The notes beneath the pieces are model-generated. The model had not been told where the DNA came from. It made no database searches and was given only the letters and a program-made list of their open reading frames with translations. The position numbers and the translations under genes are program-made. Shown here one piece after another: positions 33,974 through 44,912 of a DNA stretch of 64,000 nucleotides. The DNA is taken from positions 37,791,921 through 37,855,920 of the forward strand of contig CM064509.1 of NCBI GenBank assembly GCA_032716605.1, given 5' to 3'. The number at the start of each line of letters is the position of its first letter. Within the stretch, counting starts at the first letter, position 1. This DNA comes from Paralithodes platypus. Lineage: Eukaryota > Arthropoda > Malacostraca > Decapoda > Lithodidae.

Positions 33974-34738
33974 TAGTGGCAGGGATAGGGGGCGGAGTCT
34001 AACAGTGGCAGGGGGCGTGGTCTAACACAGTAGGGGGGGAAGGGGGGCGGGGTGTGGCGCAGTAGAAAGGGAAGGGGGCGGGGTCTAACACAGTAGTAGG
34101 GGGGCGGGGTCTAACACAGTAACAGGGGTAAGGGGGCGAGGTCTACCACAGTAGCAGAGGTAGGGGGCGGGGACTAACACAGTAGTAGGGGGCGGGGTCT
34201 AACACAGTAGCAGGGTTAGGGGGGGCGGGGTCTAACACAGTAGCAGGGGTAGGTGGGCGGGGTCTAACACAGCAGCAAGGGTAGGGGGCGGGGTCTAACA
34301 CAGTAGCAGGGGTAAGGGGCAGGGTCTAACACAGTAACGGGTAGGGGGGCGGAGTCTAACACAGTAGCAAGGAAAGGGGGCGGGGTCCAACACAGTGAAA
34401 GAGGAAGAGGGGCGGGGTCTAACACAGTAGCAGGGGTAGGGGGGTGGGGTCTAACACAGCAGCAGGGGTAGGGGGGCGGGGTCTAACACAGTAGCAGGGA
34501 TAGGGGTGGGATCTAACACAGTACCAGGGGAAGGGGGCGGACCCAGGCAGTTGGCTCCGCCCCGCCTCGTCTGTGAATTAGCGGACGCGCTGCTTTAATT
34601 GGGAATTTTAGGGGGCTTAGCTAGGATGTGGCTGGCTATATTGAGCGGTGGGGGTCCAGGGGGGCGCTATCCCCCTCTACCACAACCACCACTACACCTC
34701 ACAGTCCACGTGCCCTTACATAGTCGCCAACACTAAAC
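33974..34738. repeat. ~31-bp G-rich minisatellite (about 18 copies)
   Basis: Units of roughly GGGCGGGGTCTAACACAGTA plus GCAGGGGTAGG run from about 33974 to 34545. 34546-34738 is GC-rich and unassigned. Each unit carries several G runs of three or more. Confidence 0.9.
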
Positions 34739-35088
34739 TTAAGGGGAGACGGCCGTTTTTCTGGTCCCTTTTCTCCCTCGTGTTAAGTCCCATTAGTCTT
34801 TAGGTTTGTATACGTTCGGCCCATTTGTTTGGCGATTTGAAGACCTTTCGTCCCATTTCGATATACATTTTAAGACCTATTGTGCCATTTAGGTGTCGAT
34901 TTTTCCTGGCGAGCTATAGCGAGCCTTGTAATTGTTAGAGAAACCGGCAGAAAAATGTACACATTTATCTTGGGGGGGGGTCTAGGGGATGTTTTTCTAA
35001 GTTTAAGGGATGTCTAGCGAGGAAACTAAGAATTTATGAATGAATGAATTTATAGGCCAAAAAAAAAAAGCAGTCAGTGTCCCCTTAA
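34739..35088 (-). mobile_element. TTAA-flanked MITE, family A2 (chain element 1)
   Basis: TTAAGGGGAGACGGCCG to CAGTGTCCCCTTAA. The right TTAA is shared with the next element. Confidence 0.85.
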
Positions 35089-35261
35089 CCCTTTCAATAC
35101 AATTGCGTGATATCATTAACCTCTTCTGTACCGACGACATCTATTTTATTTTATTCTAGCCAGATTTAGACGATTTTATTCAGTTTAAGAAAGGCCTCGA
35201 GCAAGTGACAGGCTTCGAACTATCTCACTTGACCCTTTTCACTGCCACAGATCCTTCTTAA
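35085..35261. mobile_element. TTAA-flanked MITE, family F (chain element 2)
   Basis: TTAACCCTTTCAATACAATT through CAGATCCTTCTTAA. This copy is shortened at the right arm. Confidence 0.7.
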
Positions 35262-35597
35262 CCCCTTCAGACTCATATGACGAAGAGGTTGCCAGATTAG
35301 CAATAAGAAATAGAGTTCTCTCACTCTTATAATGACCTCTCAAAAAGTAGTTTTCTACCCACAGCTAACTCAACGACAACTGCAGAGGTTGAAGTAACTA
35401 AACTAAAGGTTTCTAAATACCCCTGATGGTAACAAAGGCTTTAAAGTATCCCCAATAGGCTCAACACAGCTAACTCAAAGACAACTGCATAGGTTGAAGT
35501 AACTAAACTAAAGGTTTCTAAATACCCCTGATGGTAACAAAGGCTTTAAGGTATCCCTAATAGGCTCAAAATTGCGTCATATGTCGGAGAGGGTTAA
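35258..35597 (+). mobile_element. TTAA-flanked MITE, family I with internal duplication (chain element 3)
   Basis: TTAACCCCTTCAGACTCATA to ATATGTCGGAGAGGGTTAA. An internal ~105-bp unit (ACAACTGCAGAGGTTGAAGT..) is present twice. The reverse-oriented copy at 44025-44265 has it once. Confidence 0.8.
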
Positions 35598-35963
35598 CGG
35601 GGGGTGACCTGCTTTTGTTATCTACTTTTCTCTCTTTCTCTGGCTTGTATCCATTCGGCCCCATTCACCCTACTGTTTTAAGACGTTTATCCCCAACCAG
35701 GTGTCGATTTTTTCCTGGCGAGCGGTAGCGAGCCAGCATATTTGTTAAAAGAAATTTGACAGCAGGCTAAATTTGTAAATTTTTCGATAGAAAAATTTCT
35801 CCGGCGAAGCCGGATTTCTCCATACGATGTTGGCTCGCTATCGCTCGCCAGGAATAAATCGACGCCTGAATGGGGATAAACATCTTAAAACAGTAGGCTA
35901 AATGGGGCTGAATGAATACAAGCCAGAGAAAAGGAGTGACAAAAAGCAGGTCACCCACCTTAA
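35594..35963. mobile_element. TTAA-flanked foldback MITE, family B (chain element 4)
   Basis: TTAACGGGGGGTGACCTG to CAGGTCACCCACCTTAA, with long self-complementarity and both GAGCGG/CGCTC blocks. Confidence 0.9.
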
Positions 35964-36326
35964 GGGGAGGTTTTTAGTTGATTCCCTAGACTTCCATCAA
36001 ACTTAAAATTACTCCCCCTAGACCCCCTTTCAAGATAAAGTTGTACATTTTTCGGTAGAAAAATGTCCCGGCCGAAGGCCGATTCCCCTTAAATTACAGG
36101 CTCGCTATCGCTCGCCAGGGAAAAATCGACACCTAAATGGCACGAATGGTCTTAAAATTAACAGAAATGGGGCGAGGGTTCTTAAAATTGCCAAACTAAT
36201 GGGGCGAACGTCTTAAAATCGCCAAACTAATGGGGCGAACGTCTTAAAATCTCAAAAGCAATGGGGCTTAACATGAGGGAGAAAGGGGTCTAGAAAAAAA
36301 TCCTCCAGGTGGAAATCTCCCCTTAA
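35960..36326 (+). mobile_element. TTAA-flanked MITE, family A (chain element 5)
   Basis: Complete family A copy with one extra AATGGGGCGAACGTCTTAAA unit. Confidence 0.9.
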
Positions 36327-36764
36327 ACTGCACCCAATCGTACATATGAAATCATTGACACAACATATAGCCACTATTCCCTAAAGGGGGCGGGGGGGGG
36401 GGGGGGCCGGTTTTCTGGACCACTTTCTCCCTCATGTTTAGCCCCATTAGTTTTCTGATGTTAAGGTGTTTGCCCCATTAGTTAGTCGATTATAAGACCT
36501 TTCGCCCCATTTCTTCATCAATATTTAGACCTTTCGTGCTATTTAGGTGTCGATTTTTTTCCCTGGCGAACGATCCTGTAATGTTGGAAGAACCGGCCTT
36601 CGGCCGGGAAATTTTTCTACCAAAAAATGTACAAATTAATCTAGAAAGGGGATATAATGGATGTTTTTTTTTTTTTTTCAAATTTAATGGAGGTCTAGGG
36701 AGGAAACTAGAAAAATAATGAATACATGCAAAAATCGCCCAAACAGTGAACCATCTCCCCTTAA
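36327..36764 (-). mobile_element. MITE family A2 with poly-G insertion at one end
   Basis: About 36381-36764. The left end is CTAAAGGGGGC followed by a G run, then CCGGTTTTCTGGACC; the right end CCATCTCCCCTTAA is intact. Confidence 0.75.
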
Positions 36765-37394
36765 AGGCAAAGGTTCGTTCCCCTAACCAGCCACTGAGTG
36801 AATCTGAAACACCTCTGGGGGTCGACAAACGAAGCATTTGAAGCAGTGCCATTTACACCCAATAAATGCTTCGTTTTTCGACCCCCAGGTGATTCGAACC
36901 AGGGTTGCTATCTCCATTAGGGTTAAGTCCTGGCCACCTCGCAGGGATCGTAAGATCTGTATGGCCAGTGTATATATGTAAACAAAAATCTCTCTCTCTC
37001 TCAAGTTCAAGTAGCCAAAGTTCGGTTCCGTCCAGCTGAATTAATTATGACTATTTCGAGCACTTTTGGTTTCGACTTATCAAGAAATCCTGTGATATCA
37101 AGGCATCGCATTGGCCACTTGCGAGTTACAGGCTATAAGGAAGTTGGAGCCGTACATATCGATATTATTATATTTGTTATCCACCAACCCACTTCACCTC
37201 TAAACTTAATTAATGAAATCAACAAATACATGTGGCACTCCAAGGACTCGAACCTAGGACACTCACATCGAAATTCCGCGCACTTATGCATTACGCTATC
37301 AAGACAGTTAAACAGAAATGCGATAATAATGTAGTTATGTCAACGGCTCCAACTTCCTTATAGCCTGAAATTCACAATTATTATGACTTGTATG
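36765..37394. repeat. hairpin, SINE remnants and foldback
   Basis: A hairpin with GGGGGTCGA..TCGACCCCC arms spans about 36811-36892. 36885-37005 resembles the SINE tail at 150-200. 37130-37367 is bounded by inverted copies of GGCTATAAGGAAGTTGGAGC and contains a tRNA-like SINE head. Confidence 0.6.
37233..37306 (-). repeat. tRNA-derived SINE head
   Basis: The reverse complement has an A-box-like TAGCGTAATGCA and a B-box GGTTCGAGTCC spaced as in a tRNA, over 74 bp. The acceptor ends do not pair, so this is a SINE head rather than a working tRNA gene. Confidence 0.5.
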
Positions 37395-37849
37395 GCGTGT
37401 TATTTTGTTATTGTAGCTATATTTAGACGATATTGTGCAGCTTAGGAAGGACCTTTAGCAATAATAAGGCTTCAAACTATCTCAACCAACCCTTTGAACT
37501 ACCACAGATCCTTCCTAAGCTGCATAATATCGTCAAAATATTACTATGGGCAGCGCCAACCAACTTGACAATAATCTTGACCCCTTAACTTTTCATAACT
37601 CAAGATGAATGAAATCAATCGGGCTGACATATCTATCATTTGGGAAGAGCCCACCAGGAAATAGGTGTGGATATTTACAGCCAGATATTTTGGCTCGAAC
37701 GTCCCTTGATTTTGGCCCTGTCACTCTTTCAACTATGGGGGAGGCACTCGCTATAGGCAGTTATGCCTTTTGCCTCCCTCAATCACATAGAAAAAGAAAA
37801 AAAAACAAAAAAAAAAAGTTTGCTCTAGGCCCTTCTGAGTTATGCGAAG
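37395..37849. mobile_element. MITE family F remnant and one arm of repeat G
   Basis: 37400-37560 is family F-like (inverted AGCTTAGGAAGGACC / GATCCTTCCTAAGCTGC). 37690-37800 is a single arm of inverted repeat G. A-rich 37789-37817. Confidence 0.6.
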
Positions 37850-38294
37850 TTAACCCTTTCACGCATTTATGACGCAGAGGTTGCCAGATTAGCAATAAGA
37901 AATAGAGTTCTCTCACTCTTATAATTACCTCTCCAAAATTAGTTTTCTGCCCACAGCTAACTCAAAGACAACTGCAGAGGTTGAAGTAACTAAACTAAAG
38001 GTTTCTAAATACCCCTGATGGTAACAAAGGCTTTAAAGTATCCCCAATAGGCTCAACACAGCTAACTCAAACACAACTGCAGAGGTTAAAGTAACTAAAC
38101 TAAAGGTTTCTAAATACCCCTGATGGTAACAAAGGCTTTAAAGTATCCCCAATAGGCTCAACACAGCTAACTCAAACACAACTGCAGAGGTTAAAGTAAC
38201 TAAACTAAAGGTTTCTAAATACCCCTGATGGTAACAAAGGCTTTAAAGTATCCCCAATAGGCTCAACATTGCTTCATATGTCGGAGAGGGTTAA
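37850..38294 (+). mobile_element. TTAA-flanked MITE, family I with internal triplication
   Basis: TTAACCCTTTCACGCATTTA to GTCGGAGAGGGTTAA. The ~105-bp internal unit (ACTGCAGAGGTTRAAGTAAC) is present three times (about 37950-38275). Confidence 0.85.
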
Positions 38295-38674
38295 ACATGA
38301 GGGAGAAGGGGGTCCACATAGAGCGAGTAGTGCCTCCCTAAGGGGAGGTGTCCACTTGAGGGATTATTTTCTTAACCCCTTTCTCCCTCATGTTTAACTC
38401 CACTGCTATTGAGATTTTAAGATGTTCGCCCCATTAGTTTGGCGATTTTAAGAACTTTCGCCCCATTTCTGTCAACTTTTAGACATTTCGTACCATTTAA
38501 GCGTCGATTTTTTTCCTGGCGAGCGATAGCGAGCCTGTAATGTAAGAGGAAACGGCCTTCGGCCGAGACATTTTTCTACCGAAAAATGTACAAATTTGTC
38601 TTGAAGGGGGTCAAGGGAGTGTAATATTCAAGCTTGATGGAGGTTTAGGGTACAAACTAGATACCTCCCCTTAA
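38295..38674 (-). mobile_element. MITE family A plus A2 end fragment
   Basis: 38295-38337 is an A2 right-end scrap. 38338-38674 is a reverse-oriented family A copy whose left TTAA has decayed to CTAA. Confidence 0.8.
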
Positions 38675-39040
38675 CCCCTTCTTTACCGGTGACGTCCCTT
38701 TAACTTTATTCTGGCAGTATAGAAAGGACTTCCAGCAATTGTAAGGCTTCGAACCATCTCAAGCAAACCTTTAGACTGGTTCCATGTCATCTCAACCAGT
38801 AGACCATTTCAACCAGTGCCAAATTAACCCAGACCAACCAAACCAGTGCCAAAATATAGTACTAACCTAACCGTATTGGTTGATTTGGTACTGGTTGAGA
38901 GCTACTGGTTGAAATGGTCTACTGGTTGAGTTGACCGGTCACCCCTTTAGACTACCACAGATCCTTCCTAAGCTGCTTACAATCGTCTACATATACCTAA
39001 AATTAAATGTAACAGACGTCGTCGGTACAGAAGGGGTTAA
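38671..39040. mobile_element. TTAA-flanked MITE, family F with nested foldback
   Basis: TTAACCCCTTCTTTACCGGT to GTCGGTACAGAAGGGGTTAA. Inserted between the arms is a second palindrome at about 38775-38940 (AACCAGTAGACCATTTCAAC and its complement). It shares TTAA with both neighbours. Confidence 0.8.
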
Positions 39041-39385
39041 GGGGGGTGACCTGCTTTGTTCTCTTTCTTTGTTGTATCCATTCGGCCCCATTCAGCCTAC
39101 TGTTTTAAGACATGTATCCCCATCCAGGTGTCGATTTTTTCATGGCGAGCGATAGCGAGCCAGCAATTTATGGAGAAATCCGGCTTCGCCGGAGACATTT
39201 TTCTATCGAAAAATGTACAAATTTAGACAGCTATCTAACTCATCCAAAATATGGTGGCTCGCTATCGCTCGCCAGGTATGAATCGACACCTGGATGGGGA
39301 TAAACGTCTTAAAACAGTATGCTAAATGGGGCCGAATGGATACAACTCGGAGAGAGTGAAAAGTAGAGCAGGTCACCCCCCTTAA
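39037..39385. mobile_element. TTAA-flanked foldback MITE, family B
   Basis: TTAAGGGGGGTGACCTGC to GCAGGTCACCCCCCTTAA. Hairpins ACATTTTTCTATCGAAAAAT and TCCGGCTTCGCCGGA are intact. Confidence 0.9.
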
Positions 39386-39944
39386 GTGAATGGTCTGTAA
39401 TCAATATTCTTGTTTATGTATGAATATGTTCGAAGCTCCGAATTCTACTCCCTTACACATTCCAGGTTATCTTGTTTCGTTCCCTTGTTCGAACCTAATG
39501 ACTCTTGTGTTTCGTTCCCTCGTTCGAACCTAATGACTCATAGACCGTTTCGTTGGTGTTGGGACCGAACTGCATTACTCTCGAATGAATATGTTCGAAG
39601 CTCCAGGTTATCTTGTGTTTTGTTCCCTCGTTCGAACCTAATGACTCCTGTGTTATGTTCTCTCGTTCGAACCAAATTACTCGTAGACCGTTTCGTTGGT
39701 GTTGGGACCGAACTTCATTACTCTCTGGCATGTGGCAGTGCCCCCTCATTTGTTCTAGGCCTCACAAGGAGCCAGCAACACCTTCGAAGTACCCTATAGG
39801 AACATAAGGTTTGATTTTGTATTGGCCGTTAACCCTTTGAGTACCAGCGACGTGTGTTATATTGTATACGACATTGTGCAGCTTAGGAAGGATCTCTGCT
39901 AGTTAAAAGGCTTGGTTGAGATTGTGGAAAATATCAAGGCCACG
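39386..39944. repeat. tandem duplication of ~165 bp and MITE F remnant
   Basis: 39424-39590 and 39588-39728 are tandem copies (GAATATGTTCGAAGCTCC to GGACCGAACTKCATTACTC); each carries two internal TCGTTCGAACC motifs. 39830-39930 is part of family F. The open frames reflect the duplication, not a recognisable protein. Confidence 0.7.
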
Positions 39945-40412
39945 AATTTATCTGGAAATTTGGAAGTGACCCATCGAATGAACATCATATTACATCATAT
40001 TAATATATGTTTCAACTTTCGAAAAACCCGTTTTCCCCATTATCCAACAATATTAAGATACGGCCCCCGATAGTGGGGACGGCTATGAAGCACAGGGAAA
40101 TTGAGGGGTAAAAGACGAAAATAAGGGGTAATATTAGCCCAACCTAACCTAACCTAACCTAGTATATTAGGTGGGGGCGGCACCCCCGCTGGTTTGGTAT
40201 GTAATTAATAAAAGGTTGACGGTCGCAAAAAAAAAAAAAAAAAAAAGTTTTTGCTGTGGATAACAGGAGGTAAATATTAACTTTTTCAAAGTAATTGAAC
40301 ACGGTTTTTCCGAAAGTTGACACCTATATTAATATGATGTATAGGCCTAGGTTAGGCTATGTTCATTCGATGGGTAACTTCCAAATTTCCAGGAAAATTC
40401 GTGGCCGGTTTC
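39945..40412. repeat. foldback element J with CCTAA core
   Basis: Arms at 39945-40010 and 40325-40412 share CCATCGAATGAACAT / ATGTTCATTCGATGG and the text AAATTTGGAAGT in opposite orientation. The middle has four CCTAA units (40140-40160) and a poly-A run near 40227-40245. Confidence 0.7.
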
Positions 40413-40908
40413 CTTGATAAATACCGAGATTGTTTGAAGTCTATTGTTATAGGTTATAAGTAGAAAGGACTGGAGTTCTCGAAAAGGGGTTCCGGTCAAT
40501 ATACAGGAGGCGCTACAATATAGGTAGCAAAATTCTAATGGTAGTTTTGTGTTCCTATCATCATATGCTTCATTTCTATATACTTTATCCCCGGGGAAAA
40601 AAAAAAAAAAAATCTTGGGATTTTTCATTTATTTTCTTGGGATTTTTTGTTTTGGTCATTAACCTAACCTAACCTAACCTAACCTAACCTAATAGCCCCC
40701 AAATACATTTAGGTTAGGTTAGGTTTTTTGGTTAGGTTAATAAAAAAAATAAAAACAAAATCCAAGAAAAAAATAAAGAACCCAAGATTTTTTTTTTTTT
40801 TTTCCCGTGGATAAAAAGTATATAGAAATGAAGCATATGATGATAGGAACCCAAAACTACCATTACAATTTTGCTACCTATATTGTAGCACCTCCTGTAT
40901 ATTGACCG
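40413..40908. repeat. foldback element K with telomere-like core (copy 1)
   Basis: Arms 40494-40600 and 40795-40906 begin GGTCAATATACAGGAGGCGC and its complement, and continue through GCATATGATGATAGGAAC. The centre holds CCTAA repeats (40660-40695) facing TTAGG repeats (40710-40740). Confidence 0.85.
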
Positions 40909-41256
40909 GCGTTTGTAAACAGTGAGGATGTCCGAAAGAACTCTGAGATTGATTACGATGGGCGGTTTTTTTCCATTAATATCGAGTTTTATAAATGTGA
41001 TTCAAATTATTCAGGAGTTCAGTATAAGGATTCCATAGACCTACATTGTCCCTTATAAATTACCGGTATGTATAATGCGGCTGCGAACCTATTCCCTATA
41101 TTTATCGAATAATGTAAAGACTGGTGGGTTTAATTCTAGTTTCGCTTTCACAGCATACTCATACATTTCTATGGCTACTTTAGAGTTGTCATATACCATA
41201 CTTAATTCCTATTATGTCCAAAGCGGCGGAAATGCATTATAAGGAATTATACCTAC

Positions 41257-41316
<60 letters not shown>

Positions 41317-41664
41317 CATATGCGGCACCATAGCTATTACATAATACTAGGTTAGGTTAGGTTAGGTTGTTAGGTTAGGCTAATGTCGTTAATGTAGTTT
41401 ATTATCATTATATTACGTCTTTTACCCAGCAATTTCCCTGATCTTCATAGTTGGTCGGGAAGCTATGCCTTTACAACGGCGCCTCCCTTTTGTCGCTGTG
41501 TACGTGAAACTATAATTTTACCGACTGGTGAATTTATACAGACATTCTGTGTTTGTTAATATGTCTATACTGAATTGCTATGATTTACTTCTATTGAATA
41601 CGAAGTGACTGGTTAACCTGGGCACCCTCAGAGCACTTTTATATAATATGTACAATCGGGGGTA
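40909..41664. other. intron sequence with poly-A and TTAGG tracts
   Basis: Poly-A run at about 41262-41309, a short TTAGG array at 41349-41387, and a motif shared with foldback L (GCAATTTCCCTGATCTTC). Otherwise unassigned. Confidence 0.6.
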
Positions 41665-41999
41665 TTAAGGGGAGGTTTCTAGTTTGTTTCCTACTCCTCC
41701 AGCAATCTTAAAATTTCACCCCCTTGACCTCCTTTCAAGATAAATTTGTAAATTTTTCGGTAAAAAATGTCCCGGCCGAAGGCCGATTACTCTTAAATTA
41801 CAGGCTCGCTATCGCTCGCCAGGATAAAATCGACACCTAAATGACATGAAAGGTCTTAAAATTGACAGAATGGGGCGGAAATTCTTAAAAATCACCAAAC
41901 TAATGGGGCAAACGTCTTAAACTCTCAAAAGCAATGGGGCTAGACATGAGGGAGAAAGGGGTCAAGAAAAAAGTCCCTCAAGTGGAAATCTCCCCTTAA
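41665..41999 (+). mobile_element. TTAA-flanked MITE, family A
   Basis: Complete copy, CTACTCCTCCAGCAATCTT subfamily. Confidence 0.9.
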
Positions 42000-42165
42000 G
42001 TGTTATCATAGATTCCAGTGGTTTTCGCTCAACAAGTGTTATCGGTATCTTTATAGTTACTGGGAAAAGTGCTTATCCCTCAGAGTATCAGTCAGTGTCC
42101 GAAACTTTGTGAAATATCTGACAACACTTACTAACCTCGATCGTACAATACTCAGGCACAATACC

Positions 42166-42255
<90 letters not shown>

Positions 42256-42302
42256 AGAATATATCACAAATACACGTGAGCCACTAAATGTTTCTAGTCT
42301 CT
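42000..42302. repeat. (AT)n microsatellite
   Basis: Pure AT tract at about 42168-42253; the flanks are unassigned. Confidence 0.85.
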
Positions 42303-42369
42303 CAGTGGGGATCGAACCATCGACCATCAGAACGATAGCCGACGCTTAATCAATTACACCACGGCAGTC
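42303..42369 (-). repeat. tRNA-derived SINE head with inverted partner
   Basis: The reverse complement reads TGGTGTAATTGATTAAGCG (A-box region) and GGTTCGATCCCCACTGAG (B-box region), then an AT microsatellite tail. A truncated opposite-orientation copy lies at 42414-42450, also followed by AT repeats, giving two SINEs arranged head to head. Confidence 0.6.
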
Positions 42370-42448
42370 TAAAAGACACTCAGCCTTCTATCCTATAGAA
42401 TAGGATAGAAGCCTTCTTTCGATGGTTCGATCCCCACTGAGAGACTAG

Positions 42449-42492
<44 letters not shown>

Positions 42493-43089
42493 TAGTGTTT
42501 ATATAAGCAGTGTGATGGTGTTGGAAGGAGGGAGTAGAGAGAGAGAGAGAGAGGGTAGAGCGGAGCGCCATCACCAGTCTCCCTAGGGAGCCAGCAGCCC
42601 CCCTCCCCACGACTCCCAAGGGTGCCCTCCCTCCCTCAACCCTCGTGTGTGGGGGGAGACGTGGTGACCCCCTGGGACAGTGAGGGGAAGGGGGGAGGGG
42701 GGATGATGATGGTGCCAGTGTTGATAGTGTGGTGGTAGAAGAAGGGTGTGGTGAGAACAGTACAGTGTGTGGTATTGTGTAAGAAGTAAACACGAACTAA
42801 TCTAATATTGGAATTGCTGAAGGCCGATTGGTCCCATCTCATAACGCGGTGGTGGTGAAGGGAAGATGATGGTGTCAGTGTTGATGGTGTGGTGGTAGAA
42901 GAAGGGTGTGGTGAGAACAGTACAGTGTGTGGTATTGTGTAAACAGTGAACACGAACTAATATAACACTGGAATTACTGAAGGCCGATTGGTTCCGTCTC
43001 ATAACGCGGTAGTCGCTTTCTAGGCACCACTGAACATATGGGTGCGACTGTACAATGTAAGTGACATTCTTTACAGTTTGGTTAGCTTA
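42370..43089. repeat. AT tract and tandem duplication of ~180 bp
   Basis: AT tract 42452-42490. 42691-42850 and 42863-43018 are tandem copies containing GGTGTGGTGAGAACAGTACA and CTGAAGGCCGATTGG. 42530-42690 is GA/CCT-rich and unassigned. Confidence 0.75.
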
Positions 43090-43412
43090 TTAAGGGGAGA
43101 TCTCCACTTGAGGATTTTTTTTCTTGACCCCTTTCTCCCTCATGTTTAGCCCCATTGATTTTGATATAAAACGTTTGCCCCATTAGTTTAGCAATTTTAA
43201 GAACTTTCACCCCATATTAAGACCTTTCGTGCAATTCAGGTGTCGATTTTATCCTGGCGAGCGAAAGTGAGCCTGTAATTTAAGAGAAATCGGCCTTCGG
43301 CCGGGACATTTTTCTACCGAAAAATGTACAAATTTATCTTGAAAGGGCCTCAAGGGGGTGTAATTTTAAGCTTGATGGAGGTCTAGGGAACAAACTAAAT
43401 ACCTCCCCTTAT
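43090..43412 (-). mobile_element. MITE family A
   Basis: Reverse-oriented copy beginning TTAAGGGGAGATCTCCACTT and ending CCTCCCCTTAT, so one TTAA is mutated. Confidence 0.85.
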
Positions 43413-43896
43413 TGTAGTCGGTCGGCAACGTCTTTCACACATTTGTAAAAAAAAATCTTACGAATGATTTATTTTTTTTTTGTTTTTTTTAAATTTCATA
43501 TATTACCGGTAAATCACTTTCTACACTATTATATTTTCCTCATAACAAATGTCCCTTAACTTCGCGCCCTTTTAAGTAATACGAACTCATCTCGGTAAAT
43601 GTTTATCACCAACCAGTGACGAGTTTTTCAGGTTATTTTTTGTTTTTTGTTGTTTCTTTGATACAGTGTTGTTTAATACCAAGGACTGTCGCATTTTACT
43701 ATTTTCCCCATTATCCATCAATCTTAAAACACGACCCCCGATAGCCCTCCCCACTATCGGGGGTCGTGTCTTAAGATTGATGGATGATGGGAAAATAGTA
43801 AAATGCGACAGTCCTTGGTATTAAACAACACTGTATCAAAGAAACAATAAAAAATAACCTGAAAAACTCGAGACTGGTTGGTGATACACATTTACC
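43413..43896. repeat. long palindrome, foldback L
   Basis: Arms of about 150 bp (43594-43745 and 43750-43896) are almost perfectly complementary, with centre GATAGCCCTCCCCACTATC. They include ACCAAGGACTGTCGCATTTT. A half copy occurs at about 45480-45635. 43413-43593 is AT-rich and unassigned. Confidence 0.9.
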
Positions 43897-44317
43897 CTAA
43901 TCTCTTCACCGTGTTCAAGATATGATTGGGATTAATATTTGTTAGAATCACATTTAGTGAAAGATCGTGTCACATTTATAGAACAATTCTTGACACGCTG
44001 GTGAATTATTTTGAAACATTCCCTTTAACCCTCTCCGACATATGACGCGATTTTGAGCCTATTAGGGATACTTTAAAACCTTTGTTACCATCAGGGGTAT
44101 TTAGAAACCTTTAGTTTAGTTACCGGTACTTCAACCTCTGCTGTTGTCTTTGAGTTAGCTGTGGGCAGAAAACTAATTTTGGAGAGGTAATTATAAGAGT
44201 GAGAGAACTCTATTTCTTATTGCTAATCTGGCAACTTCTGCGTCATATGAGTCTGAAAGGGTTAATTCAAAAACATGCCCGACTCGGTGGTTCCCCAAAG
44301 TCAACGGTCTCCCTATC
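43897..44317 (-). mobile_element. TTAA-flanked MITE, family I
   Basis: 44025-44265 in reverse orientation, TTAACCCTCTCCGACATATG to GAGTCTGAAAGGGTTAA, single internal unit. 43897-44024 is unassigned. Confidence 0.8.
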
Positions 44318-44912
44318 AATGTATTAGGGGGAGATATCCACCTGGAGGATTTTTTTCTGAACCTCTTTCTCCCTCATGTTTAGCCCCATTGCTTGTGAGA
44401 TTTAAAGACGCTTGCCCCATTAGTTTGGCGATTTTAAGAACCCTCGACCCATTTCTGTCAATTTTAAGACCATTCGTGCCATTTAGGTGTCGATTTGGTA
44501 AGATTTTACGGTGTGACAGTTACAAGCCCCATCGATGTTTGTGTAGCCTATAGGTATGTTATATAATAGTCTTCAGTCCTATATATATTCTTCCCGTCGC
44601 AAATATATTATAAGGGAGATATAGGGTAAAACACAGTCTTGTCTGCATAATGAAAAGTCCTGTTTTACAGAATTTCTGCTCTATAGATTTTTTGTTTCCC
44701 TTACTCGGGGGACCTTACAGTTGCGCGATCCATTGCTGCTTTGGTAATTGCGTACATTTTATTTTCCCTCCCCAATAACATTTGCAGTCCCCACTGCGCA
44801 AAGCCACTGTCACTTTGTTTATGTTCTCTCCACGTATTACTTTTAGGTTAGGTTAGGTTTCTTAGTTAGGTTCATGACAAGGTATCAGCTGGTAGGTATG
44901 GGATAAACTAGG
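44318..44912. mobile_element. truncated MITE family A and unassigned sequence
   Basis: 44318-44495 is the right half of a reverse-oriented family A copy ending abruptly at GGTGTCGATTTGGTAAG. 44496-44912 contains only a short TTAGG pair near 44847. Confidence 0.65.

Noticed and set aside
39410..39799. 129-residue frame with a repeated FEPNDSCV-like segment
   Set aside because: Explained by a 165-bp tandem duplication; no recognised family and the opposite strand is open as well.
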